This document shows positions 1-9,040 of a DNA stretch of 64,000 bases, piece by piece (position 1 is the stretch's first letter; every line of letters begins with the position of its first letter). The stretch is taken from assembly GCA_905233585.1 (NCBI GenBank), contig CAJOFD010000006.1, forward strand, positions 1-64,000, read 5' to 3'. A model generated the notes under the pieces. The model worked only from the letters and a program-made list of their open reading frames with translations, ran no database searches and was not told the DNA's origin. The stretch is from an uncultured Bacteroidales bacterium (lineage in GTDB: Bacteria > Bacteroidota > Bacteroidia > Bacteroidales > WCHB1-69). The translations under genes and the position numbers were made by a program.

Positions 1-954
1 GCCTCCCTTAAAATCCAATATGCCTGAAGAATAATTGCATATGGCACCGCCTTGACTAACAGCAGAATTCCTATTCATAGTTGTGGTTCCATAAACTCTA
101 AATGTGGCATCCCAATTCATAATACCACCTCCCATAGATGCTGCATTATTATCATTAATAGTTAAATTGCCATAACAGGTAAAAATAGCCACATCTCCAT
201 CACCATGATTAAGAATAGCACCGCCATCGTTACTGGTACTAACATTTGAAGTAAACACAATATTACCTGGATTGTTTGCATTTGTTCCAACCAGCACAGT
301 CCCCTTGTAATTAAAAATAGCACCGCCTCTTGCTTTAATAGAATTACCTGTAAATGTATTTGTCCCTAAGCAAGTAAGAGTACCATAATTGGTTACAGCA
401 CCTCCACCATAACCATACGAACTATATGTATAAGTAGATACATTATTGGAAAAAGTACAATTGTTAATTGTGGCAGCGTAGCCTCTTTCAACCCTCAAAC
501 ACATACCATAAGATGATGATTTGATATTTTTTATCTCACAGTTTGTCAATACAAGTGTTGAGGTGCTTGAAGTAAACATTGCATTTGAAACAGAGATACT
601 ATTTCCATCTAAAATAATATCTGTCATATTCAAATTTCCGTTCACCGTTATACGTCCTGCAGCATTGTTTCGTTTTATAGTACGTTTGGTACCACTTGAA
701 CTACTCACCACATTGATAGTTACCCCTGCCGCAACCGTGGCTGCACTATTGATAGTAGCATTATTGTTGGTAACGGTAAGTGTATATGTACCACTTGTAC
801 AAGCATTGATAGCCGTAGCAAGGTCTGAATAAGTGCCTGTACCACTACCAGACCTCGTAATCTGGGCTTTTATAGTACCTTGATAACTAAAACACAAAAT
901 GGTTAATACCATTAACAAAAAACATCTACTTTGTCCATTTATAAAAGATTTCAT
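1..954 (-). CDS. Beta-helix (polymorphic outer-membrane-type) surface protein, N-terminal part
   Basis: The first 318 codons are present; the C-terminus lies beyond the left edge. The ATG at 954 opens a Sec signal peptide (hydrophobic residues about 11-23, likely cleavage after Ala30). The mature part is rich in Thr, Asn, Ser and Gly and carries repeated Gly-Gly-Ala-Ile/Val-x-Asn motifs (GGAVTN, GGAIFN, GGAILN, GGGIMN, GGAICN), typical of right-handed beta-helix Pmp or pectate-lyase-like repeats. Such proteins are surface-exposed or secreted, in Bacteroidota often through T9SS; the sorting domain would be in the missing part. A TAnnTTTG element at 1171-1178 could drive it with a leader of about 210 nt. 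The substrate or partner cannot be told. Confidence 0.8.
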   Translation of the reverse strand, partial: MKSFINGQSRCFLLMVLTILCFSYQGTIKAQITRSGSGTGTYSDLATAINACTSGTYTLTVTNNNATINSAATVAAGVTINVVSSSSGTKRTIKRNNAAGRITVNGNLNMTDIILDGNSISVSNAMFTSSTSTLVLTNCEIKNIKSSSYGMCLRVERGYAATINNCTFSNNVSTYTYSSYGYGGGAVTNYGTLTCLGTNTFTGNSIKARGGAIFNYKGTVLVGTNANNPGNIVFTSNVSTSNDGGAILNHGDGDVAIFTCYGNLTINDNNAASMGGGIMNWDATFRVYGTTTMNRNSAVSQGGAICNYSSGILDFKGG

Positions 955-1252
955 CTTTTTTAGATATTTAAATAATAAACATTATTAATTTATAACATAA
1001 TAATATGATAAAGAAAAATGACATTTTGTTGCCTTCATAGGCTTTTTATTCCCATTTTTTATGTTCAAAATTGCCGTTTGAGGGCTTTTCTCTCATTCTT
1101 TCTTATGTTGTAATCTCTATATTTTTCTTATTTACTGATTTATAACAAATAAAACGCACTAACAAAAATGCAAATATAGCCTTTTTTTTTTGATATATTT
1201 CCTATTCTTTTATAAGAAAATACAATCCCGCTGTAAATATAGGAGCGGAGTA
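955..1252. other. Intergenic region between surface protein and S41 protease
   Basis: About 300 AT-rich bases without a credible gene. They hold the presumed leader of the surface protein and one minus-strand TAnnTTTG element. I saw no repeat or tRNA here. Confidence 0.6.
1171..1178 (-). promoter_or_regulatory. TAnnTTTG (-7) promoter element, surface protein
   Basis: Minus-strand TATATTTG matches the Bacteroidota -7 consensus. No clear TTTG -33 box is present, and the distance to the ATG at 954 is long, so this is tentative. Confidence 0.35.
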
Positions 1253-1290
1253 CAACAAAAAGGGGTGATGTACATCACCCCTTTTTGTTG
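1253..1290. terminator. Bidirectional hairpin terminator, perfect 38-bp palindrome
   Basis: A perfect inverted repeat of 2 x 19 bases with a GTGATGTACATCAC core and A5/T5 edges. It abuts the stop codon of the S41 protease (stop at 1291-1293). The T-run on either strand would let it end transcription from both sides. Confidence 0.8.
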
Positions 1291-3069
1291 TCATTTTATT
1301 TTATGCTTTTTGAAATAGGTGTCGCTACTGATAATCTCGATTGCCTTCTGATATGTATTATCGGCTTCCAGCCAAATTTTTGTTGCCTCATTGGAGGAAT
1401 AGACGTGCCGTGCAATCAAAGTTTTTATTTGCCGTTTGATATATGCTTCTGTATCAAAACCGCTTTGGCGTTGCTGATGAAGACGAATTTGCTCTGCGAT
1501 ATAAGCATTAAATGCATTTTGGAAGTCCGTATTTTTTGTCAAAGATTCATAGGTAGAAAATTTTGCCTTTAGACTGTCTTTTTGTGTATCCAAAAAGTTT
1601 TTCAGATATATGCTAATATCAAAATCCATCGTATTGTTCGGAGTAATCCCTTCTTTTTCCGCATAAGCATAAAATTCATCTAATATATCTTTGCCTACTT
1701 TGAAATTTTTATAAAAATCATCAAAATCTCTGTACTTCTGCTGCAGGGCATTTTTGTTTTTGTCCAGATAAGCAAACACAAATTGATTAAAAATATTGTT
1801 TCTGTACAATTTCAAATAGAAATCAGAAGCGATAGTTGTATCTATGGGAACAAAAATATCAGGCATAATGCCTCCGCCACCATAGACAACCCTTTTGTTT
1901 GCGGTGTAGAATTTCAAGGAATCGGGGAAATGAATGCTGTCGGCATGTGTCAGTTCACCAGCGTTGTATCTTTTGATAGCGTCAAGGCTATAATCTTCTA
2001 TGCCCTCGTATGGTTTTTGAATACATCTGCCGCTGGGGATATAGTATTTTGAAGTGGTAAGCCGCACGGCAGAGCCATCACGCAAGGCGATTTGCGATTG
2101 CACCAAACCCTTACCAAAAGAACGACGGCCAATAATCACCCCTCTGTCCCAATCTTGAATAGCCCCCGAAACAATTTCGGAAGCCGAAGCGGAATATTCA
2201 TCTATCAAAACCACCAATTTGCCGGTCTCCATCAACCCGTTGCGACCTGTTGTATATTGCACTTGTTCGCCATTTTGATTGTTTTTGGTATAAACAATAA
2301 CTTTATTATTCTCCCTGATAAATTCATCGGCAATATCGATAGCGATATTCAGATAGCCGCCCGAATTGCCGCGAAGGTCAAAGATAAGATTTTCCATACC
2401 CTGTTTTTGCAACAAAGTCATGGCATTGACTAGTTCTTTGTGAGAAGTCTGCGTAAATCCGTCCAAACGGATATAGCCCGTTTTGTTATCCACCATAAAA
2501 TAACTTTCAATGCTATTGATAGGGATTTTGTCCCGAATAATGGTAAAATAGAACAACTTGTCTTCGTTGCCCCGCTTGATACCCAACAAGACTTTGGAGC
2601 CTTTGGGGCCACGCAGTTTTTTATATACCCATTCGTTGGTGCAAATTTTGCCTGTGGCGGCGGAATCATCTATGGTTACGATTTTATCACCCGGCAAAAC
2701 GCCGACCAATTCACAAGGGCCGCCCTTGATGGTCTGCACTACCGTCAGCGTATCTTTGAAAATCTGATAGGCAATACCCACACCTTCAAAATTACCCACC
2801 AATTTTTCATTCATTATATTAAAATCTTTTTTGGGAATATAAACGGAATGAGGGTCTAATTGTTTGAGCATTTCTACAATACCTTTTTCAGTAAGATTGA
2901 CAAAATCGATGGTGTCCACATATTGAAAATCGACCATCCACATCAATTGTTCCATCTTTTTCACCTGTTCATTGTGGGTCTGTATTCTATTCGCCTGTCC
3001 GCAAACAGATAGGGTTCCGAAAACAAAAACCAGCACAAATGCTATTAGTAATCCTTTTATACTTTTCAT
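1291..3069 (-). CDS. S41 family C-terminal processing peptidase (CtpA/Prc type)
   Basis: 592 aa. An N-terminal hydrophobic segment (residues about 7-24) directs it to the periplasm, possibly as a cleaved signal. A PDZ domain follows (about 90-170, with the GVGIAY and GDKIVTID motifs), then the S41 catalytic domain (about 190-360). The serine of SASASEIV (Ser295) and the lysine of SFGKGLVQ (Lys320) are 25 residues apart, the spacing of the Ser/Lys dyad in E. coli Prc. Members cut the C-terminal tails of periplasmic or secreted proteins. A long C-terminal region (about 400-592) is typical of Bacteroidota members. A TACCTTTG element at 3108-3115 probably drives it, and the perfect hairpin at 1253-1290 ends it. 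Confidence 0.95.
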   Translation of the reverse strand: MKSIKGLLIAFVLVFVFGTLSVCGQANRIQTHNEQVKKMEQLMWMVDFQYVDTIDFVNLTEKGIVEMLKQLDPHSVYIPKKDFNIMNEKLVGNFEGVGIAYQIFKDTLTVVQTIKGGPCELVGVLPGDKIVTIDDSAATGKICTNEWVYKKLRGPKGSKVLLGIKRGNEDKLFYFTIIRDKIPINSIESYFMVDNKTGYIRLDGFTQTSHKELVNAMTLLQKQGMENLIFDLRGNSGGYLNIAIDIADEFIRENNKVIVYTKNNQNGEQVQYTTGRNGLMETGKLVVLIDEYSASASEIVSGAIQDWDRGVIIGRRSFGKGLVQSQIALRDGSAVRLTTSKYYIPSGRCIQKPYEGIEDYSLDAIKRYNAGELTHADSIHFPDSLKFYTANKRVVYGGGGIMPDIFVPIDTTIASDFYLKLYRNNIFNQFVFAYLDKNKNALQQKYRDFDDFYKNFKVGKDILDEFYAYAEKEGITPNNTMDFDISIYLKNFLDTQKDSLKAKFSTYESLTKNTDFQNAFNAYIAEQIRLHQQRQSGFDTEAYIKRQIKTLIARHVYSSNEATKIWLEADNTYQKAIEIISSDTYFKKHKIK

Positions 3070-3107
3070 TTTCTGTCTTTTTTTATTAACTCAAATCAAA
3101 ACGTTTG

Positions 3108-3134
3108 CAAAGGTAACACAAAAATCAATTCAAA
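3108..3134 (-). promoter_or_regulatory. Promoter of S41 protease
   Basis: Minus-strand TACCTTTG (3115-3108) with a TTTG 15 bases upstream (3134-3131). The -7 box fits the consensus; the spacing is shorter than the usual 17-23. Confidence 0.5.
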
Positions 3135-3151
3135 CATCTATTAAAAAGTAG

Positions 3152-3159
3152 TATCTTTG
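3152..3159 (+). promoter_or_regulatory. TAnnTTTG promoter element, lolA-like gene
   Basis: TATCTTTG lies 37 bases before the ATG at 3196, a good -7 box for the Bacteroidota primary sigma factor. No -33 TTTG was seen. Confidence 0.55.
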
Positions 3160-3195
3160 CACCACTTTAAAATTAAACCAAAAAGACAAGATACA

Positions 3196-3726
3196 ATGAA
3201 AAACCTATTAACCGTATTATTTGCCATAGGCGTTTTAATACTTTCGGCACAAACCATAGAAAGCGATTTTCAACAGACAAGATTCATCAAGGCTTCGGGC
3301 AAAAGCACCGAATCGAACGGAAAACTCAAATTCCAAAACCCCGACAAATTAAATATGACTTATACCAACCCTGCGAAAGATTATTTTATCATTGACGGGA
3401 AAACGGTGAAAATAAACCTCAAAGGCAAAAAAGCCACCATTGACACAGACAAAAACACCGTAATGCGAACACAAAAAAACACCCTTCTCAATTGCATCAA
3501 AGGCAATTGGAAAGAAGCCGCCTCCGACAACAACGCCGATATTAACGTTACCGAAAAAAGCAAAGAAAAAAATGTTACCATCACTGCAAAAAAAGCAAAT
3601 CTAAAAGGCTATTCCAAAATAACTCTCACCTACAGAAAAACAGACAATATGCTCACAGAAATGATTCTTGAAGAATTTAACGGCATTGTCAATACCTATA
3701 AAATGAGCAATATCAGCAAAAAATAA
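3196..3726 (+). CDS. LolA-like outer membrane lipoprotein carrier protein
   Basis: 176 aa from the ATG at 3196. This start gives a clean signal peptide (residues 1-18, cleavage near LSA-QT) and follows the TATCTTTG element; a longer frame from 3157 would overlap that element. The body fits the LolA/LppC-like fold: an early FxQTRFIK motif, alternating beta-strands, and a KITLTYRK...L.EMILEEFNGI end. LolA shuttles lipoproteins across the periplasm, but in Bacteroidota several LolA-like paralogues exist and this one may serve another lipid or lipoprotein. It is divergent from the S41 protease, stands alone, and is followed by a strong terminator. Confidence 0.8.
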   Translation: MKNLLTVLFAIGVLILSAQTIESDFQQTRFIKASGKSTESNGKLKFQNPDKLNMTYTNPAKDYFIIDGKTVKINLKGKKATIDTDKNTVMRTQKNTLLNCIKGNWKEAASDNNADINVTEKSKEKNVTITAKKANLKGYSKITLTYRKTDNMLTEMILEEFNGIVNTYKMSNISKK

Positions 3727-3786
3727 ACTTGTCTCAATACAGTGAAACAAACCGGTTGAGCAGCGAGAACTATAAATTGGAAATTT

Positions 3787-3816
3787 AAAAGACGATGTGT
3801 TCATCGTCTTTTTTTA
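3787..3816 (+). terminator. Rho-independent terminator of lolA-like gene
   Basis: An 11-bp stem (AAAAGACGATG at 3787-3797 with CATCGTCTTTT at 3802-3812), a 4-base loop and a T-run. Confidence 0.85.
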
Positions 3817-3946
3817 TTTTATAGTCTGCCAGCCTATCGTCTGTCTTCCTCCTTAAAAGTCGGAACAATATGCACATATTTTAATTAATGGTAAAAAAAG
3901 AGCCGCCATACTATGGCAACCCAAAATAATTTACAAATTTAAATAC

Positions 3947-4864
3947 TTAATTGTCTTTGTGAAAAATAAGCGTATCGTATCTGGCATGATAGCCCGAAAA
4001 AATACCCGTAACATTTTCGCCCTCTATATTGGTGGGATAATGTTTGGTTATTAAAAATGGATTGCTACCCAAAAAGATGTCTGTCTGCAATGGAAACCAA
4101 TATTTCAAAGTTGCCGTATCTGTCAAGGTGGCACGCAAAACAATCGTATCACCAGGTTTAAAATAAGAACGCGAATAATCTTCTCTTACCGAATCGGTCA
4201 TGCCGGAGATATTAAAATTGCTCAACGGCGAACGGGAAATTTCGTAGGTGATTTGTTTCCCGTTAAAAGTCAAATCATCAAAGGTGCCCAAGCGTATCGG
4301 CGAATAGGCAATATCCAAATGTGTTATTTTGCAAAAAAAACGATAGCAATCGTATGTTTCCGGTCTGTCTTGAAAGATAATTCTCATCGGATAAAAAGTG
4401 TCATACACCGCCGTATTGACAGGGAAGAACAAAGAATCTATCAGCATCGGCTGTTGCGGAATCCGTGCTTTGGCGGTAAAAACCTGCCCGCTGTCGTCTT
4501 CTACATAAAGACTGTATTCTTTTCCGGCCTTCCCTTTGATAGTCTTGCCTACGTATGCCGCCCCTACTATGCCGAAAATATGTTCGGTAGTAAATCCCAA
4601 AGCCAATTGTTCGCTGTTGCCGTCTTCATCGGTGATATATACTTTGGCATTTTTGTCCGCGGATGCCAACACCTCTTCTGCCCCGATGGTGGAATAATAC
4701 GACAGCGAATTGGAGACCACCACCACGGGATATTGGTCGTTTTCTATCCACCCTTCTATGACTTTGGTATTTTTCTTGCCCGGCAATTTCATGCCAATGG
4801 GGGTTTCGCAGGCCCAGAACAAAAACAAACAAATTATCACAATACTCCACAATATTTTTTTCAT
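3947..4864 (-). CDS. DUF4249 family outer-surface lipoprotein
   Basis: 305 aa. A lipoprotein signal peptide ends at the lipobox FWAC (Cys19). The rest is beta-rich with the family's early pattern of a VIEGWI strand, followed by DQYPVVVV and a YVGKTIKGKAGKEYSL strand. In Bacteroidota, DUF4249 proteins are encoded directly after TonB-dependent receptors and are thought to be the accessory lipoprotein of such receptors. Here the gene follows the receptor by 3 bases, so the two are almost surely co-transcribed. The transported ligand is unknown. Confidence 0.88.
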   Translation of the reverse strand: MKKILWSIVIICLFLFWACETPIGMKLPGKKNTKVIEGWIENDQYPVVVVSNSLSYYSTIGAEEVLASADKNAKVYITDEDGNSEQLALGFTTEHIFGIVGAAYVGKTIKGKAGKEYSLYVEDDSGQVFTAKARIPQQPMLIDSLFFPVNTAVYDTFYPMRIIFQDRPETYDCYRFFCKITHLDIAYSPIRLGTFDDLTFNGKQITYEISRSPLSNFNISGMTDSVREDYSRSYFKPGDTIVLRATLTDTATLKYWFPLQTDIFLGSNPFLITKHYPTNIEGENVTGIFSGYHARYDTLIFHKDN

Positions 4865-4867
4865 CGT

Positions 4868-7225
4868 TTAGTTGAATTTGAAGTTATATGAAATAGAAGG
4901 CAGAATCGGGAACAATGACATCTGGTAAGCCTGATTGCTTATTTTCATATTGCTTTGTTCCATTCGCGTACTAATAGAAATAAAAAACGGATTCTTGCGG
5001 TTATAGACATTATAAACCGAGAAGTTGAGTACATGCTCAAACCGTTCTGTACGTTTCATAATCCAATTTACGGCAATATCCATTCGGTGATAAGGAGGCA
5101 CTCTGTAAGCATTTTTATCGCTATATTGTACCACCATATTATATCCCATAAAATAAAAACCGACAGGCACGGTCATGGTGTTGCCCGTAGCATACACCCA
5201 CACCACCGAAGCCGTGAGGTTGGGCAAAATATCGTATGAAAGAGAAATGGACACATCGTGTCTACGGTCGTTTTTGGCAAAAAACTCCTTGCCGCCATTC
5301 AACTCCGGAAAAGTATATTTTGTCCACGAAAGCGTATAACCTATCCAACCTGTAAATTTGCCAATAGTTTTGTTTATCAAAAATTCAACGCCATAACTAT
5401 ACCCATCGCCTTGAGTAAACTGCATATCCAAACTATTGGAGGCTTGTGTCAATGGCGAATAGCCCTCCCGATATTCGGTAACATTTTTCATTGTTTTATA
5501 ATAGGCTTCCACCGAACATTCTATCATATTATTCTTAAAATTTTTATACACACCCATAGAATATTGATTGCCTATCATAGGTTTTACCGCTATGGAACTT
5601 GGCATCCACACATCGGTAGGCAACGAAATGGAAGACAATGCCACCTGATGCAAATATTGATAGTTATGTACATAAGACGCCTTGATGGACAATGATTTGT
5701 CTATCAAAAAACGCAAAGAAAGGCGGGGTTCCAAGCCCCAATAGTCTTTCACTTTCTTGCCCATGGAATAAACCACAGAATCTTGTACCCGCCCGAATTG
5801 GTCGGCAGTATATTGCACATATTTGCCCACATGTGCAAAATATGAAGCCCGCAAACCTACATTCAAACGAATAAAATCGCCCAAATCAACCTCCTCATTG
5901 GCATAACCTGCCACTTCATGGGCAAAATAATTTGGCGAAACAGGTATATCCAAATCCGAACCCGCCTCTGCGGCATACGAATTGGGAATAAAATGATGAA
6001 AGATATACGACATGCCGAATTTCAAAGTATTGTTCGCATTGACCATATATGTCAAATCTGATTTCAGGCTATAATCTCTTATTCCCGATTTGATGGTCAT
6101 GCTATATACATCAACCGACATATCTGTCCCGAAATCATAATCGCTGAACAACACCGAAGTATTTAGAAACAGTTTGCTGGAAATATTGTAATTCCACCGA
6201 AACGATGCCGAAGCATTTCGCCATGTAAAATGGGCATTCATAGCCGACTCCGAACTTTTAAATCCGTAGGTGTCCATTCCATAATAACCGCTGAGAAATA
6301 TCCGATGTTTATCGTTGATAATCCAATTGGTTTTGGCATTAAGGTCATAGAAATAAAATTTCAAACCCTTTAAAGGGGAATCTTTTTTCAAAAACGGTTG
6401 AATAAGGGCATCGATATAGGTTCGGCGAGCCGACACCAAAAACGAAGCCTTGTCTTTCACTATAGGTCCTTGGGCTGTCAAGCGGGCAAATATCAAGCCT
6501 ATGCCCCCTTCCACCTGATATTTTTTCATATTGCCCTCTTTCATATTTACATTCAAAACTGAAGCCAATCGGCCGCCATAGTTGGCAGCCATTCCCGATT
6601 TTATCATCTCGGCAGAACGAATGGCATCGGTATTGAAAATAGAAAAGAAACCGAACAAATGTCCCGTATTGTAAATAATAGCCTCATCTAACAGCACCAA
6701 ATTTTGGTCTAAACCGCCACCCCGCACGTGATACCCTGAAGAGCCCTCACCCGCACTTTGCACCCCCGGCATCAACTGGACCGTTTTGATAACATCTACT
6801 TCTCCGAAAAACGAAGGCATCTTTTTCAACGCCTCCACATTCACCACCTGCGTACCCATAGCAGCAGCCCTGACATTATCATCTGAGCGGGTGGCACTGA
6901 CAACAACCTCTTGCTTGGTATAAACAATAGGTGTCAATTCTATATCTTTTCTGATAGACTTGTTCAAATTTATATTTTCCTGAAAAGAGCGATAACCCAC
7001 CGCCTGTATTTTGAACAAATATTCTCCACTTTCAACGGTGATGGAATAATAGCCGTATGTATTTGTCGCTGTACCTTTATTGATATCAACAAAATATACA
7101 TTCACCCCCGAAATGGCCTCTCCGCTTTTGGAATCTTTCACATAGCCGCTAATGGTATATTTCTGGGCAAATAATATTGTTGAACACAACAATAATAATA
7201 TTGACAAAACAGATCGCTTACTCAC
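4868..7225 (-). CDS. TonB-dependent receptor with carboxypeptidase-like N-terminal domain
   Basis: 785 aa from a GTG start; a stop codon directly upstream leaves no earlier choice. A signal peptide (1-20, cleavage FAQ-KY) is followed by a CarboxypepD-regulatory-like domain (about 22-100), a plug domain (about 115-225, with VIKTVQLMPGVQ and GYHVRGGGLDQN), and a 22-strand outer-membrane barrel to the C-terminal aromatic strand ending in Phe-Asn. It takes up an unidentified substrate with energy from TonB. It forms a two-gene unit with the DUF4249 lipoprotein. The short family length and lack of a SusD partner argue against a polysaccharide Sus system and for a metal, peptide or cofactor ligand, but this is inference. 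Confidence 0.93.
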   Translation of the reverse strand: MSKRSVLSILLLLCSTILFAQKYTISGYVKDSKSGEAISGVNVYFVDINKGTATNTYGYYSITVESGEYLFKIQAVGYRSFQENINLNKSIRKDIELTPIVYTKQEVVVSATRSDDNVRAAAMGTQVVNVEALKKMPSFFGEVDVIKTVQLMPGVQSAGEGSSGYHVRGGGLDQNLVLLDEAIIYNTGHLFGFFSIFNTDAIRSAEMIKSGMAANYGGRLASVLNVNMKEGNMKKYQVEGGIGLIFARLTAQGPIVKDKASFLVSARRTYIDALIQPFLKKDSPLKGLKFYFYDLNAKTNWIINDKHRIFLSGYYGMDTYGFKSSESAMNAHFTWRNASASFRWNYNISSKLFLNTSVLFSDYDFGTDMSVDVYSMTIKSGIRDYSLKSDLTYMVNANNTLKFGMSYIFHHFIPNSYAAEAGSDLDIPVSPNYFAHEVAGYANEEVDLGDFIRLNVGLRASYFAHVGKYVQYTADQFGRVQDSVVYSMGKKVKDYWGLEPRLSLRFLIDKSLSIKASYVHNYQYLHQVALSSISLPTDVWMPSSIAVKPMIGNQYSMGVYKNFKNNMIECSVEAYYKTMKNVTEYREGYSPLTQASNSLDMQFTQGDGYSYGVEFLINKTIGKFTGWIGYTLSWTKYTFPELNGGKEFFAKNDRRHDVSISLSYDILPNLTASVVWVYATGNTMTVPVGFYFMGYNMVVQYSDKNAYRVPPYHRMDIAVNWIMKRTERFEHVLNFSVYNVYNRKNPFFISISTRMEQSNMKISNQAYQMSLFPILPSISYNFKFN

Positions 7226-7325
7226 CTATATGTTTTATTTTACCAATCTTATAACGATACTATCCGTCTTTTTAGTATTTTTAACAAAATTTTTAACGAC
7301 CGTGTGCTATTATCAATAAAAAAAC

Positions 7326-7333
7326 TATCTTTG
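7326..7333 (+). promoter_or_regulatory. TAnnTTTG promoter element, maf
   Basis: TATCTTTG lies 21 bases before the maf ATG, implying a very short leader. Confidence 0.55.
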
Positions 7334-7354
7334 TAAAAAAAAGACAAATTGACA

Positions 7355-7942
7355 ATGTTACTCAATAGCATAAAAGACAAAAAAGTAGTCTTGGCCTCGG
7401 GGTCTCCACGCAGAAAAGAGTTGTTGCATGAAATGGGCATTAACTTTGAAGTATGCGTATCCCAAGGCGAAGAAATCTACTCCCCTTTGATGAGCACCAC
7501 AGAAATAGCCGCTCATTTGGCAACACAAAAATGCCAACTTGTCGCCCAACAGTTTCCGGCAGACACTATCGTTATTGGAGGTGATACCATTGTGTGTTTG
7601 GACGGAGAAATATTAGGCAAACCTTCTTCCGAATCAGAAGCGATGGAAATGCTGGCAAAATTGTCCGGCAAAACCCACGAAGTAATCAGTGGCATTGCCA
7701 TTGCCTATCAAAACAAAACATACAGCAACTTTGATGTGGCAAAGGTGCATTTTTTGCCTTTGACAGATGAAGAAATTGCCTATTATGTATCACATTTCCG
7801 TCCTCTGGACAAGGCCGGAGCCTATGGCATTCAGGAATGGATAGGTTTGAAAAAAATAGACCGTATCGAAGGGTCTTTTTATACCATTATGGGTATGCCA
7901 ACAGCCCTGTTGGCACAAATGCTGGAACATATTCTTCAATAA
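7355..7942 (+). CDS. maf: Maf-like nucleotide pyrophosphatase
   Basis: 195 aa. The ATG at 7355 is preferred over a TTG two codons upstream. The family signature LASGSPRRKELL starts at residue 14, and GGDTIVCLDGEILGKP and a SGKTHEVISG segment follow in the usual order. Maf proteins hydrolyse non-canonical or modified nucleoside triphosphates (dTTP/UTP or m7GTP types), cleaning the nucleotide pool in the cytoplasm. The length is normal. It stands alone between divergent and convergent neighbours. The exact substrate class cannot be set from sequence by eye. Confidence 0.93.
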   Translation: MLLNSIKDKKVVLASGSPRRKELLHEMGINFEVCVSQGEEIYSPLMSTTEIAAHLATQKCQLVAQQFPADTIVIGGDTIVCLDGEILGKPSSESEAMEMLAKLSGKTHEVISGIAIAYQNKTYSNFDVAKVHFLPLTDEEIAYYVSHFRPLDKAGAYGIQEWIGLKKIDRIEGSFYTIMGMPTALLAQMLEHILQ

Positions 7943-7944
7943 AA

Positions 7945-7969
7945 AAGAGCCACACATTGTGTGGCTCTT
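7945..7969 (+). terminator. Hairpin after maf
   Basis: An 11-bp GC-rich stem (AAGAGCCACAC / GTGTGGCTCTT) with a 3-base loop starts just after the maf stop. The T-run is short. Confidence 0.6.
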
Positions 7970-8015
7970 AACATATTATTCAATTTAAAACAAATGATTA
8001 TGGTTCTCAATGAAG

Positions 8016-8054
8016 TGAAAAGAGATTAACATAATCGATTGTAATCTCTTTTCA
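8016..8054 (-). terminator. Hairpin after rubredoxin gene
   Basis: A 13-bp perfect stem (TGAAAAGAGATTA / TAATCTCTTTTCA) with a 13-base loop lies between convergent maf and rubredoxin. On the minus strand it follows the rubredoxin stop; it may serve both directions. Confidence 0.5.
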
Positions 8055-8091
8055 ACAAAACAAAAACAAAAAAAATGTGTACTTCTTTTAC

Positions 8092-8250
8092 TTATTCTTC
8101 TGGTTCGAAATCGGATTTGCCGACACCACAAAGGGGACAAGTCCAATCGTCAGGAATTTCTTCAAAAGGTGTACCGGGGGCAATGCCGCTATCAGGATCG
8201 CCTACTGCAGGGTCGTACACATAACCGCATACTGAACAAACGTATTTCAT
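8092..8250 (-). CDS. Rubredoxin
   Basis: 52 aa. The two CxxCG knuckles (Cys5/Cys8 and Cys38/Cys41) bind one iron, with the usual [25 protein letters not shown] core between them. It is a cytoplasmic one-electron carrier. It follows the flavin reductase by 30 bases, and the pair probably forms an electron chain from NAD(P)H to rubredoxin that feeds rubrerythrin-type peroxidases or oxygen reductases; a reverse rubrerythrin is encoded at 17.4 kb. Length and motifs are normal. Confidence 0.97.
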   Translation of the reverse strand: MKYVCSVCGYVYDPAVGDPDSGIAPGTPFEEIPDDWTCPLCGVGKSDFEPEE

Positions 8251-8280
8251 ACTTCTCTTTTTTATAAATGATTGATAATT

Positions 8281-8796
8281 TTATTTTTCTTCTTGAGCGT
8301 GTGGAGCATTTTTAGGAGCCGTTCCACCCTTTACCTGATGATAGTAAGCATAGGTCAGCGGTTCATGGACATCGTCAAGCACACTGCTGTCCAACACCTC
8401 CCCTATCAACAAAATATGTGTACCCACATCTACTTGTTGTATCAATTTACATTCAAACCAAGCCAAGGCATCGGTAGTAACAATCGGGGTATTGGTTTGT
8501 GTTCCCATCACAAATTCGCAATGAGCAAACTTGTCAAAATCTTTGCCGGAGCGAAAACCGAAAGTCCCCATCGTGGCAGGCGTGTAATGCTGTTTCAACA
8601 CCGAAACGGCAAAAGCCTTATTTTCACTTACCAACGACAGGGTAAAATTGTTTTTATTACAAGCCACGGCTATTTGATTGGGTGAGGCTGTTACCTGAAA
8701 TGCTGTAGTAGCCACAAATGCATTCTTTGTTACGGTATTGCCCGCACTTACTATATAAACGCCATAAGTTAATTTTTCAAAAGCCTTTATATTCAT
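8281..8796 (-). CDS. Flavin reductase family protein (FMN-binding split barrel)
   Basis: 171 aa. It has the split-barrel flavin reductase fold: an early LTYGVYIVSAG segment, NAFVATTAFQVTASP, then NKNNFTLSLVSENKAFAVSVL and DALAWFECKL, all in the order seen in flavoredoxin and NAD(P)H:rubredoxin-type reductases. It should hold FMN and pass electrons to the rubredoxin encoded 30 bases downstream. Some relatives carry a C-terminal rubredoxin domain; here the two are separate genes in one operon. It most likely works in oxygen or peroxide defence of an anaerobe. The electron donor is not evident. Confidence 0.88.
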   Translation of the reverse strand: MNIKAFEKLTYGVYIVSAGNTVTKNAFVATTAFQVTASPNQIAVACNKNNFTLSLVSENKAFAVSVLKQHYTPATMGTFGFRSGKDFDKFAHCEFVMGTQTNTPIVTTDALAWFECKLIQQVDVGTHILLIGEVLDSSVLDDVHEPLTYAYYHQVKGGTAPKNAPHAQEEK

Positions 8797-8811
8797 TTTA
8801 TTGTCAAATAC

Positions 8812-8841
8812 AAAAAAATGAGGAGTTACTAAAATCTCCTC
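8812..8841 (-). terminator. Terminator of rpmG-DUF4295
   Basis: On the minus strand a GAGGAG/CTCCTC stem (8841-8836 with 8825-8820) is followed by A and seven T. It sits 36 bases after the DUF4295 stop. Confidence 0.65.
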
Positions 8842-8876
8842 TATTTAAAGTATTAAAAAAATAAAAAATAATATTT

Positions 8877-9032
8877 TTATTTTTTTGCTAAAAAATCTTT
8901 CACTTGGTCTGTTGGAACAATACTTTCTTTAAAAGTATAGGCACCTGTTTTAGGAGAACGTTCCATACGGACAACTTTTGCAAAATCTTTACCTGTTGAT
9001 TTTTTCAGTGTTGCAACAACTTTCTTTGCCAT
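8877..9032 (-). CDS. DUF4295 family small basic protein
   Basis: 51 aa, MAKKVVATLKKSTGKDFAKV at the N-terminus, ending in DFLAKK. This Lys-rich family is restricted to Bacteroidota and is nearly always encoded beside rpmG (bL33), as here with 8 bases between the genes. The size, charge and constant linkage suggest a ribosome-associated protein, but its function is not established. The gene is too short for many ORF filters; the reading frame, start and stop are clear. Confidence 0.92.
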   Translation of the reverse strand: MAKKVVATLKKSTGKDFAKVVRMERSPKTGAYTFKESIVPTDQVKDFLAKK

Positions 9033-9040
9033 ATCTCAAA